From: Chara braunii
Taxonomy: Eukaryota > Streptophyta > Charophyceae > Charales > Characeae
Direction: 5' to 3'
NCBI GenBank assembly: GCA_003427395.1
Contig: BFEA01000022.1
Coordinates: forward strand, 1,099,619-1,125,169
Length of the DNA: 25,551 nt
The notes under the pieces were generated by a model. That model was not told the DNA's origin. It worked only from the letters and a program-made list of their open reading frames with translations, and did not search any database. The position numbers and the translations under genes are program-made. Positions 18,345 to 25,551 of this stretch are shown here, in pieces. Every line of letters starts with the position of its first letter. Positions within the stretch are counted from its first letter, which is position 1.

Positions 18345-18540
18345 TGGTGAATTAACTCGAGTGAAGTGCTAAGAAACTCCGAGTAAAGTTTTGGCAAAAG
18401 TTAGCCTGGTGACTATCGATCTGTTCAAGGATTGTTTTTTGTTGTGCAATAGGAGAAAGCAAACTTGGATCAATTGATTTCAACAACTCTTGTTCATATT
18501 TGAGAATTCGATAAATCTGAATTTGATCTAAATAACCTGT
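18345..18540 (-). pseudogene. atp1: Insert resembling the 3' end of mitochondrial atp1
   Basis: The insert is open on the minus strand from GYLDQIQ to TAA at 18352-18354. It reads YRILKYEQELLKSIDPSLL, then QQKTILEQIDS and FTRSFLALHSS. Mitochondrial ATP synthase alpha subunits end in a helical region of this form (plant mitochondrial copies carry R-I-x-x-Y-E-x-x-[IL]-L-x-S-I-x-P-x-L-L). The codons are AT-rich, unlike the surrounding DNA. About 60 C-terminal residues survive without a stop, so the transfer may be fairly recent, or the stretch is short enough to stay open. Only the C-terminus is present, so it encodes no functional subunit. Identification is from motif memory, not a search. Confidence 0.55.
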
Positions 18541-18650
18541 GGGACCATCACAATGCTTCATTTTAATTAAACAGTCAGATTCCCCTTGTCCACATCCATT
18601 CCGAGTCGACAGTTTGACGCTTTGGGAGATTCCCACGTTTGAGCCCGTTG
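18541..18650 (-). pseudogene. 28S rRNA pseudogene, 5' segment
   Basis: On the minus strand it reads CGTCAAACTGTCGACTCGGA, GGACAAGGGGAATCTGACTG, TTTAATTAAAATGAAGCATT and GTGATGGTCCC. Standard eukaryotic 28S has GACTGTTTAATTAAAACAAA then GCATTGCGATGGTCC at this point, so the identity is secure. It is directly continuous in order with 18344 and below once the insert is removed. The 5' limit near 18650 is approximate. Confidence 0.85.
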
Positions 18651-18770
18651 TCGGCCCTACAGTTCGGCACGTACTCGACTTTCGGTTCATCCGGCATGGC
18701 CAGCTTGCCAGGTAAGTTCCCTCTCCCTCTCTCCCAACGCTTTTGAACCGGATGCGCAGCAGTGACCGGG

Positions 18771-19034
18771 ATGGAAAGCACTGACCTACACGACGATCAG
18801 CTTTGCAATCCCGATGGAGGGGTAGACAACCTGATCCTGACGATGGCGACCCTGGTACGAGTATGGACTAAGATGCTGTCAGATGCAATTGTCAGTGCGC
18901 AAGAGAGATAGAAGATGGTTGCTTTCATCGATAGGATGAGCAAAATCGGAATGAATCTTCCGCTAGAACACGGAAATGTACATTGCTCCTTTGCTACTAC
19001 CCTTTCGTACGTACCTGGCCGTAGTCACAACTAA
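18771..19034 (+). pseudogene. Short gag-like leader ORF with internal TAG
   Basis: The ATG at 18771 opens MESTDLHDDQLCNPDGG, then LVRVWTKMLSDAIVSAQER, a TAG (18909-18911), and KMVAFIDRMSKIGMNLPLEH to a stop at 19032. The helical, charged style resembles the N-terminal region of the retroelement gag proteins elsewhere in the window, but I recognise no domain. CAG|GTAAGC at 19112-19117 with an acceptor at 19220-19221 could mark a small intron leading towards the next ORF. Low confidence. Confidence 0.35.
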
Positions 19035-19369
19035 ATCATCTTTACCCCTGCATGCACTTGGTCGCGATCATGGCCAGGATCCAAGAATTCAAGGACAGCC
19101 CAAGCGGCCTACAGGTAAGCTGGTCAAGCTCCGTGGCTCCTTATTTTTACATCTCCCTTGTCTCTCCACCCATCACCACACTCCTTTCGTTAATTCTCCT
19201 GCTCATCGCACATGCGCCCAGACCGCAAGAAGGCACCTGGCCTTCAGCACGACCAGGCTCAATCAAGTACGATGGAAACCACGCGCGGCCTGACAACGAA
19301 CGCCTTTGTGGAGACTAACACCACGATAGGGCGGGAACAAGTAGCCCGACCGCCACAAACTAGTAATGG

Positions 19370-20152
19370 ATGTTGACTGGACAAGGCCTTAACCAAAATC
19401 ACCATGAGAACGAGGATGATGGTGGACAGGAGTGTGCCCAACGATGGTCAACTGTCCCCTCTCCACCAAATGTGCAAAATGAGAATGAATCTACCGTCGA
19501 CACCCTACGCGCGCCACTCATCCGTACGGAGACTCAACTTTTCCCCGCGCCTGCGCCGTCGATAACGGACGATGCCACGTCGGGTGTGACTTGCAATTGG
19601 ACGACGTTGTGCTCTCTCATGAATGTGTACTTCAAAATTGGCTAGGATGTTAACAAGATTAAAAAGAGGGAGAAAAAGAGGAAGAAAAAGAGAAGGAGAG
19701 GAAAAGATTGGAGGAGAAGAGAAAATTGGAGGAAGTTGGAGGAAGTGGAGAAGATGGAAGTAGAAGAAGAAGAAGACGGAGAAGTAAAAGGAGAAGAGAA
19801 GTTGGAGAAGAAGGGGGTGAGTGTGGTATCCAAGGCATACGTGCCTGAATCTAGTCGCTGTATCCCCCCTCCTGGCTGCATTCATGAAGAAGCTAGAGAT
19901 TGGATGGAGACTTTCAGATTGCAGAAGGACAAAACGTTGGAGGAGATGCAGGGGGAAATGAGTGAATATGTGAGGGTGTTGCTGGCGCTGGACGGAGAAG
20001 AGGACCAGATGGCTGCAGTGGAACCTCGCATAGAGGCCACACAACAAACAACGACCCAAAAAAGGAAGGTGCATGCAACAAAGAAGAAGTTTATGGAGGA
20101 TTGTGCGAGGTACAGGCCCTCGATTTGCTTTACAAGGCCTATTTTTCGCTGA
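19370..20152 (+). pseudogene. gag-like ORF split by one TAG
   Basis: One frame is open from about 19370 to the stop at 20150-20152, apart from a single TAG at 19643-19645 (...NVYFKIG, stop, DVNKIKKREKK...), which suggests one protein of about 260 residues. The front is polar, the middle a long Lys/Arg/Glu coiled-coil-like tract (including MEVEEEEDGEVKGEEK), and the rear has EEARDWMETFRLQKDKTLEE and a basic end (RKVHATKKK). No zinc knuckle or enzyme domain is seen. The composition fits a gag or ORF1-type protein of another retroelement. An ATG at 19754 could start a shorter product of 132 residues. The family is not identified. Confidence 0.4.
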
Positions 20153-20480
20153 GTCGGCCGCCCTAAGTGAAGGCAGGCCCGACCGAGGGGTCACTACGCA
20201 ACTGGGGAAATTTCAGGCAGTTGCGCAGGGCCAGTTGGTTGGAAGCGCCCAGGCCCAGGCTGCCTCGCATTGCATGTAACTGAGGCGGGCCCTGGGCCGG
20301 AACACAAAGTGGACCGAACAAAGGCTGAGGGCAGTTGGGTGCTTGTAACCACCACAGGCCCTGGGCCTGTTGACTTCGGATTGAGGCTCAGCCTCCCTGG
20401 GCCTACCGGAAGCTTCTGGGCCGGGGCCCAGTACAGCAGCACAGCACACAACAGCAGGCCACTTCGATATAGGGAAGGGC
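20153..20480. repeat. GC-rich tract with GGCCC palindromes
   Basis: GGCCCTGGGCC-type words recur. ACAGGCCC-T-GGGCCTGT (20354-20370) is a perfect 17-bp palindrome, and GAGGCT-C-AGCCTC lies close by. No coding region is supported. Confidence 0.5.
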
Positions 20481-20620
20481 CTGCCTACGCATTGGGCATT
20501 CGGGCACTGGCTGCTTTGTGCGCAAGCGCTGCTGCGCTGTTGCCTGCCAGGCTCACGCGCTCACGGGCGAGCTGGAAGGAGCAGGCAGCCATAGCCAAGC
20601 TGCGCTGCTGTATGCTAGAC

Positions 20621-21016
20621 GGGGCGCATCGTGGTCCTTGGGTGCAAGTGGCATTTGTGAGTTGGGGAACGAGGTTGTGAGTGATACGAGAGATATACCT
20701 GGTGCTTGAAGCCTGCGACATTGGCCGAGATCTGCTCGTACTTCGGGGAGCTGTTGACATCATCAGCGGCATTGTAGAGTAGGCTAGATAGGATCTGCCA
20801 TCTGTAGTCTGGGCGTCGAGCGCTAGATAGGATATCGACATTGGTTCTTTGTTGATGATGATGATGAGACTATTCCAGCATTGTCAATTATGAGTTTTTG
20901 GTGTGTTCTTATTTGGTAAACTCGTGATGCAATTTTGCTTTTTGTTCGAGGTCACGACTATTTGGTCTCATGTGTATGATGTTGTTTGATTGCTGAAGTT
21001 TGCTATTGCTCATCTT
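20621..21016 (+). repeat. 396-bp direct repeat, copy A
   Basis: It runs from GGGGCGCATCGTGGTCCTTG to TTGCTATTGCTCATCTT. It matches 21914-22310 at about 93% by eye, including an internal GATGATGATGATGAG. It lacks a recognisable PBS or polypurine tract beside it, so it is not clearly an LTR. Confidence 0.9.
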
Positions 21017-21665
21017 CCTTGCAATTGACCGGTCGTAACCGCTAAGTTGAGGAAGCACCGACGAGAATACCTTCCATTGGTTGTGATCGTTGTCCTGTTT
21101 GCGACGTTAAAGAATTCCTGAGGACTTCGGGGGCCGTCCATAAAAACGCTTCCTGATCAGCCAATCGGTCAGTGTAAAGCTCGCTGCACTCGAGGATAAA
21201 TATGGTGCAGGGCTGACCAGCTCAGCAGGACTCGGGGCACAGGGGTGGGCCGTGTGCACACCTTCAGACACGCACGCTATCTGGATTGCTCAGGGACGTT
21301 GACGACAAGAGACATTCAAGAAGAATTGAGGGAGGGGTAGATTCCAGGTGATAAGTTTGGGCAAGATTCCATTCTGCAAACAGACCCAACAAACGATTCT
21401 ATTTTTATTTTGATTAGTTAGATGTACAACCACTGACATCTGACAGACAGCATAGTTTATAACTGTTCTTTGTTCATTGTGCTTCTGTTTGCGAACTAGT
21501 CAAAGTCAAAGTAGTTTCGTTCGTAGGAATCTGAACTTACCTGTTGAACCCAAATGTATCTAAGCCACCAATTAATTAATTATTTATTTTTTAGTTGGTC
21601 TGTGCACTATTCTGCGGTAGGCATCCAGAGTTTCCTAGTGCAGAGTATGTATAGTGCTGTAGCTT
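21017..21665. other. Unassigned spacer upstream of element 2 gag
   Basis: No ORF is recognised. The end is AT-rich (AATTAATTAATTATTTATTT, about 21572). This may be the untranslated leader of element 2, but no LTR end or PBS was found. Confidence 0.35.
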
Positions 21666-21913
21666 ATGAGTGACAGGGAGGTCCCACAACCGGACGACCG
21701 GATTTTGCGATGGGCTAGACGCCCGATAGCCCACTTAGCCTTAGGATCAGAGGGTGACAAATTTTTGTTCCGCCAACTTAGGGAGAGGCAGCAGCAGCAA
21801 AGGAGAGCTACGGCAGCAGAGGCCAGCAGGGTGTTCGCAAGCGAAGCCGCTGTTTTGGCAGCCATGCCAACTGTCGCGCAGCAGAGTTCCCAAGCCGGTG
21901 GTTCCCAGCAGAT
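21666..21913 (+). pseudogene. gag: gag N-terminus of Ty3/gypsy element 2
   Basis: The ATG at 21666 opens MSDREVPQPDDRILRWARRP, then LGSEGDKFLFRQLRERQQQQ and an Ala/Gln-rich stretch to QQMG. At 21914 the 396-bp direct repeat begins and the frame soon closes (TGA near 21954). The rest of the same protein appears to resume just after the repeat at 22311, so I read this as the first part of an interrupted gag. Function by family: structural particle protein. The identification rests on context with the gag core, protease and RT downstream. Confidence 0.5.
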
Positions 21914-22310
21914 GGGGCGCATGGTGGTCCTTGGGTTCAAGTGGCATCTGTGAGTTGGGGAACGAGGTTCTGAGTGATACAAGAGACATACCTGATGCTT
22001 GAAGCGTTTGGCATTGGCCGAGATCTGCTTGTACTTCGGGGAGCTGTTGACATCATCAGCGACATTGTAGAGTAGGCTAGATAGGATCTGCCATCTGTAG
22101 TCTGGGCGTCGAGCACCAGATAGGATATCAACATTGGTTCTTCGTTGATGATGATGATGAGACTATTCCAGCATTGTCAATTATGAGTTTTTGGTGTGCT
22201 CTTATTTGGTGAAACTCGTGGTGCAATTCTGCTTTTGGTTCGAGGTCACGACTATTTGGTCTCATGTGTATGATGCTGTTTGATTGCTGAAGTTCGCTAT
22301 TGCTCATCTT
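21914..22310 (+). repeat. 396-bp direct repeat, copy B
   Basis: The second copy of 20621-21016 sits between two parts of the gag of element 2. No target-site duplication is obvious at its edges. Copy A carries ~32 bp after CATCTT before a GAGGAAGCA word that copy B has immediately, consistent with a small deletion at the right edge. Confidence 0.9.
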
Positions 22311-22595
22311 GAGGAAGCAGGCTGAGGGAGGAGAAGAAATTGAGATCACGGACCAGATAGGACCACTTACCGAGGCTGCTCTCCAAGCCGCAAAGGAAAC
22401 CACAGCGCTGCACACCGTTGTAGAGGGACTTGGCGGTAGCCAAGAAGAATTCAAAGGGAAGTGGAATAACTTTGCCACTGCCACCCTACACAAAATCCAC
22501 GGTAAGGTCTCCAGTGTCGAGTATGGTATGGAAGCCTATATATAGGATACCTGTGTGATGAAGGGAGCAGGTGGAGGAGGAGGTGGGGACCCCCT

Positions 22596-22639
<44 letters not shown>

Positions 22640-22706
22640 ATAAGAAAGGAGGAGAATGGAAGGAGAGCAGGGAAGGAAAGAAAGGAGGCAGATGATGAGG
22701 AGGTTA
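22311..22706 (+). pseudogene. gag: gag middle part of element 2, with poly-Asp tract
   Basis: The frame resumes LRKQAEGGEEIEITDQIGPL, then EAALQAAKETTALHTVVEGL and a helical segment to EYGMEAYI. TAG at 22543-22545 interrupts, and the same frame continues into a Gly-rich then poly-Asp stretch encoded by the GAT run. A frame change then leads to the gag core. Alpha-helical and charged, it is like the pre-capsid region of gag. Confidence 0.5.
22597..22626 (+). repeat. (GAT)10 trinucleotide repeat
   Basis: Ten GAT units followed by GGT units. In the gag frame they give Asp10 then Gly; in the next frame they give Met/Val runs, which are not meaningful. Confidence 0.95.
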
Positions 22707-23222
22707 GGGACAAGATCAGGATGAAAATGCCCTGGACCTATAATGGAAAGAGAGAAGAGATGAACTTCCTCCAATGGGAAGCGACCGTTAGGAGCTACTT
22801 GCACGACTAGAAGGTGGCGAGGTCGGACCAAGTTATTTTCACTGCCCCTTGTCTCGGCGGCGATGCAACGAGTTATTCAAGTTCCCTTACCGAGAATGTA
22901 GGATGCGGGAGCAGCATCGTAGAGTACTCTCGCATCAACCCCTTAGATAGCTACCTAGATGCGTTGTATAAGCTGTATGAGGATAAGACAAGGGGGAGGC
23001 GAACTGCAGAGAAAATTTTGAACGTACATAGAGGGAACTGGAAGAGCTTACACACGCTGAAGTCCTATATGGACGAATTGCTGCAACTAGCCGACCATGG
23101 GGTGACGCCGAAGCAAGTGCTGGAGCACTTTGCCATGGTGTTACCCAAGCTTTTAAGTCCCAATTATATACGCAGGTTATGGAGGAAGGAGCTAACTACT
23201 CCAATTTTAGCACGAAGGCGCT
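22680..23222 (+). pseudogene. gag: gag core of element 2
   Basis: MKMPWTYNGKREEMNFLQWE opens the capsid-like region. TAG at 22808-22810 interrupts after SYLHD. The frame then continues KVARSDQVIFTAPCLGGDAT, YSRINPLDSYLDALYKLYED, RTAEKILNVHRGNWKSLHTL and SYMDELLQLADHGVTPKQVL. The W-x-x-L...Y-x-x-L pattern and spacing are those of plant Ty3/gypsy gag. About 50 bp from the end a frameshift near 23165 moves the reading to the next entry. The core would assemble the element's particle. Stops make this copy inactive. Confidence 0.7.
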
Positions 23223-23845
23223 AGACCAGGCAGTATTTTTGGCGCAGGCTAACTTCCACTACTTCAAGGACGTCGAGAGGGGGGAAAAGTGGAAGGGCAG
23301 GATGATCTCTGGCAATGTGCAGGCCGGAGACAAGCTCTTGGTGATGTTTGAGGGAGGAGGTGTATAGGAAATCCCCCTTGAACAAGTGGATTACAGTCAC
23401 CTTGAGTATGACCAGTAGTTTGAGGGAGGTCAAGTAGTTGTAGGAGGTGACTACCTGACCGAAGCAGCCCAAGGGGGAAGGCGAGGAGGAAGCCGAGGAA
23501 GAGGAGGCCGAGGTGAGGTGGAGGCCAGGGGCGGGCTACAGGGGGTTGGAGGCCGAGGGGGCCTCCAAGCGGGAGGAAGGGGTTATGGTACCCCACAAGG
23601 TGGCCATGTATTCCTTGCCTATGAAGGTGAAGTAGGCGGCGAATATGCCCTCTCCAATAAGAGTGATTAGGGTTTAGAGGGCAGCGAAGGTACCCTCAAC
23701 ATCTTGAGGAAGGACAGCTATGAGTCGCAATGAAGATGCAAGAATCACCTTGGCGTCAGAGAACAAAAGATGAGCAGTGTCACAAATGTGGAGACCCCTG
23801 CCGCATCATTACTTTTTGGCCGGAGATTTGGAGACTATCAAACAA
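23166..23845 (+). pseudogene. gag: gag C-terminus: RGG tract and degenerate zinc knuckle
   Basis: After a frameshift the reading is MEEGANYSNFSTKALDQAVF, then TAG at 23365-23367, 23416-23418 and 23668-23670. Between them is an Arg/Gly-rich RNA-binding tract (RRGGSRGRGGRG and GGRGGLQAGGRGYG). Around 23779-23826 comes CHKCGDPCRIITFWPE, a CCHC zinc knuckle in which the His and the last Cys have become Arg and Trp. Knuckles of this kind bind element RNA in gag. This one has lost two of four zinc ligands, so it is presumably dead. Confidence 0.65.
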
Positions 23846-23942
23846 GAATGGCCAGTAGGAGTCGCAACGGCTCTTACTGGGGCCTCATACTTTGAAAGAC
23901 AGGTAGAAGCGCGTTGAAGGCACCTCCTGTCTGAAGGCCCCT

Positions 23943-24478
23943 ATGGCAGAGGCTGATGTTGGCCCTTACCTAGACTGTCCGAGGACCCCTTGTGTTAGGG
24001 GCTCTCTAGGTGTGTCCCTCACAGGCATCGGCAACAAACTGATCACTCGCCGCCAAGCCTGGGCCGAGATGAAGAAGAAATCTAGAGGGCAATTGATTTT
24101 AGCTGATGTGGAGGGTACTAGTACTACAATAGGCGCGTTAGTGGACTGTGGTTTGACGCGTAGCTATATTAGTAGGAAAGGACTGAAGAAACTGCATCTA
24201 GGGATGAAAGTGCAGAAGTTGGAGGAGCCGGTGGTGAACAAACTGGCGGACAATAGAGAGAGGAGAGTGGATGAGTTCATCGAGGGGGTGAAGGCATACT
24301 TCCGATAAGAAGAGTAAGAAATTGTTGCATTTTCAGATCCTTGTAGAGGAGGATAGTCTACCCTTTGACATGCTGTTAGCGACGAATTGGGGAGAGGCCG
24401 CCAAGGTTGATGTCAAGATGGGCGAGCGTCGAGCACGAGTGCTGGCTGCCCAGTCCCGAAGGTGGGAAAAAGAAAATT
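23943..24478 (+). pseudogene. pol: Retropepsin-like protease region of element 2
   Basis: The open stretch from 23943 carries LILADVEGTSTTIGALVDCG, matching the retroviral-type aspartic protease active site ([LV]-D-[ST]-G), but with Cys in place of Ser/Thr (DCG), followed by TRSYISRKGL. After AYFR (24305) a one-base shift leads to ILVEEDSLPFDMLLATNWG, the usual end of the domain (FDMLLGxxWL in relatives), and a TAG at 24476-24478. The enzyme would cleave the polyprotein. The altered active-site residue and the frameshift both argue against activity. Confidence 0.75.
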
Positions 24479-24628
24479 AGAGTTTTTGACGAGTGTTGAG
24501 TCCAGTCCACCCTTTCACTATGTTGCACGAGTGGCCCCATGTTAGCTAGGCACGTGGTCAAGTAGGATCTTGCTGACCAAGTCTTTGTTACATATGTTAG
24601 ATCGGTTAGCGAGGAGAGTAAGGAGGAG

Positions 24629-25445
24629 GAGTTAGTACCGCCCCTAGTTCAAAATCTGTTAAATGAGTTTGCAGATGTGGGAGAGGCCCCAACCGGTGAA
24701 GTGGAGAGGGAGATCAAGCACCGGATCAAGATTGACCCCGGTAGCAAGACTCCCAAGGGCCCGATCTATAGGATGTCTCCCAAAGAGTTTGACGAATTGG
24801 GGTGGATTAAGCCTAGCTCCTCGCCCTACGGGGCACCAGTTCTATTCGTGCCTAAGAAAGAAGGCGACCTCCGTGTGTGCATAGACTATAGAGGACAACA
24901 CTATAATTGTCAAGAATATTGAGTCGTTACCCATAACAAACAACTTGTTAGATCTGAAATCGGGTTACCACCAGATAGAGATTCAACCCAAAGATCACCA
25001 CAAGACGACATTCTGGACTAGGTATGGCCATTACCAGTGCGTGGTCATCCCCTTAAGGCCCAACAACCCTGCAACATTCCAACGATGCATGAACGATATG
25101 TTTAGGGATTGGTTAGATAAATTCCTCATCGTATACTGAGATAATATATTGATCTTTAGTAAGTCTCTTGAGGAACATCAAAAGCAACTTCGACTTATCC
25201 TGAAGAAGCTTCGAGAAGCTAAGTTCAAGCTGAACCCCAAGAAGTGTGAACGGGCAAACAATGCAGTGAGACTGGAGGATTCACAAATTGCAGCAATTAG
25301 AGATTGGCCGACCCCGCACACTTATTGAACTGCGGTTGTTCCTTGGTCTAGCCAATTACTAGCAGAAGTTTGTGTGAAACTTCACTACAATAGCTGCACT
25401 ATTGTGCAAACTATTACGAAAGGAAGCTGTTTGGAAATGGGACCA
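24629..25445 (+). pseudogene. pol: Reverse transcriptase region of element 2
   Basis: LVQNLLNEFADV and SSSPYGAPVLFVPKKEGDLR then VCIDYRG give the RT fingers. A frameshift at about 24900 leads to TIIVKNIESLPITNNLLD, immediately followed by LKSGYHQIEIQPKDHHKTT; the usual ~10 residues between LLD and DLKSGYH are deleted. GHYQCVVIPLRPNNPATFQ (normally PFGLTNAPATFQ) follows. The catalytic YxDD is destroyed: IVY, TGA (25137-25139), DNILIFSK. The thumb and RNase H junction continue in fragments (LFLGLANY, NFTTIAALLCKLLRKEAVW) until about 25445, where non-element sequence begins. The family is Ty3/gypsy; the copy is inactive. Confidence 0.85.
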
Positions 25446-25551
25446 GGGCTGTGCAGGCACCTGGGCAGTTGGACCGGACCGGATCCAACTGGGCAGGTTG
25501 GAACCAAAAGTGGGTCTTTTTCTTCTTTTTTTTTTCGAAAACATGGTTGGA
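25446..25551. other. Breakpoint and unassigned right edge
   Basis: The RNase H domain expected after AVWKW is replaced by sequence with an ACCGGACCGGATCC-type GC palindrome and a T-run. Element 2 is truncated here, or interrupted by something that continues beyond the window. Confidence 0.4.

Noticed and set aside
20621-22310. Interpreting the 396-bp repeats as the LTRs of a small element
   Set aside because: No PBS after copy A, no polypurine tract before copy B, and no TG...CA termini were found. Left open as a weaker alternative.
5560-23670. TAG reassigned to glutamine, as in some ulvophyte algae
   Set aside because: Frameshifts, TGA and TAA stops, deletions and lost catalytic residues accompany the TAGs, so decay explains them better.

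Overview
The window looks like transposon-rich, gene-poor nuclear DNA of a green plant or a streptophyte alga. The evidence is a primer-binding site complementary to plant initiator-Met tRNA, two Ty3/gypsy polyproteins, a degraded eukaryotic-type 28S rRNA fragment, and a short piece that reads like the C-terminus of a plant-type mitochondrial ATP synthase alpha. A charophyte such as Chara is my best guess from the style of the gag proteins; this is recollection, not a search. I see no intact conventional host gene.

Layout. 1-2881: satellite-like DNA, with a 171-bp tandem repeat, two large inverted repeats (one with a long CT microsatellite in its loop) and a 53-bp minisatellite between them. 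2882-4676: mostly unassigned, with two strong hairpins. 4677-8914: the most novel part, a head-to-tail array of at least four (perhaps five) highly diverged, decayed copies of an unrecognised ~300-residue protein, one about every 920 bp. Spacings between conserved boxes are nearly identical from copy to copy. 9061-13282: a Ty3/gypsy element with a putative LTR, PBS, leader, gag and then RT, with everything between gag and RT deleted. The LTR carries an antisense reading frame across a consensus GT-AG intron. 13284-15090: a ~0.5-kb-arm foldback whose loop holds a second gag fragment joined to an LTR-like scrap.

15091-18030 is AT-rich and includes a degenerate array of a 20-nt box with hairpin symmetry (16149-17363). 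18030-18650 holds a minus-strand 28S rRNA pseudogene split by a ~195-bp insert resembling mitochondrial atp1. 18771-20152 holds remnants of gag-like ORFs. 20621-21016 and 21914-22310 are a 396-bp direct repeat; its second copy interrupts the gag of another Ty3/gypsy element (21666-25445), whose zinc knuckle, protease and RT are present but broken by stops, frameshifts and small deletions.

In effect this is a graveyard of nested and rearranged elements. In-frame stops are mostly TAG, which fits decay of CAG codons. The parts do not form a working pathway.
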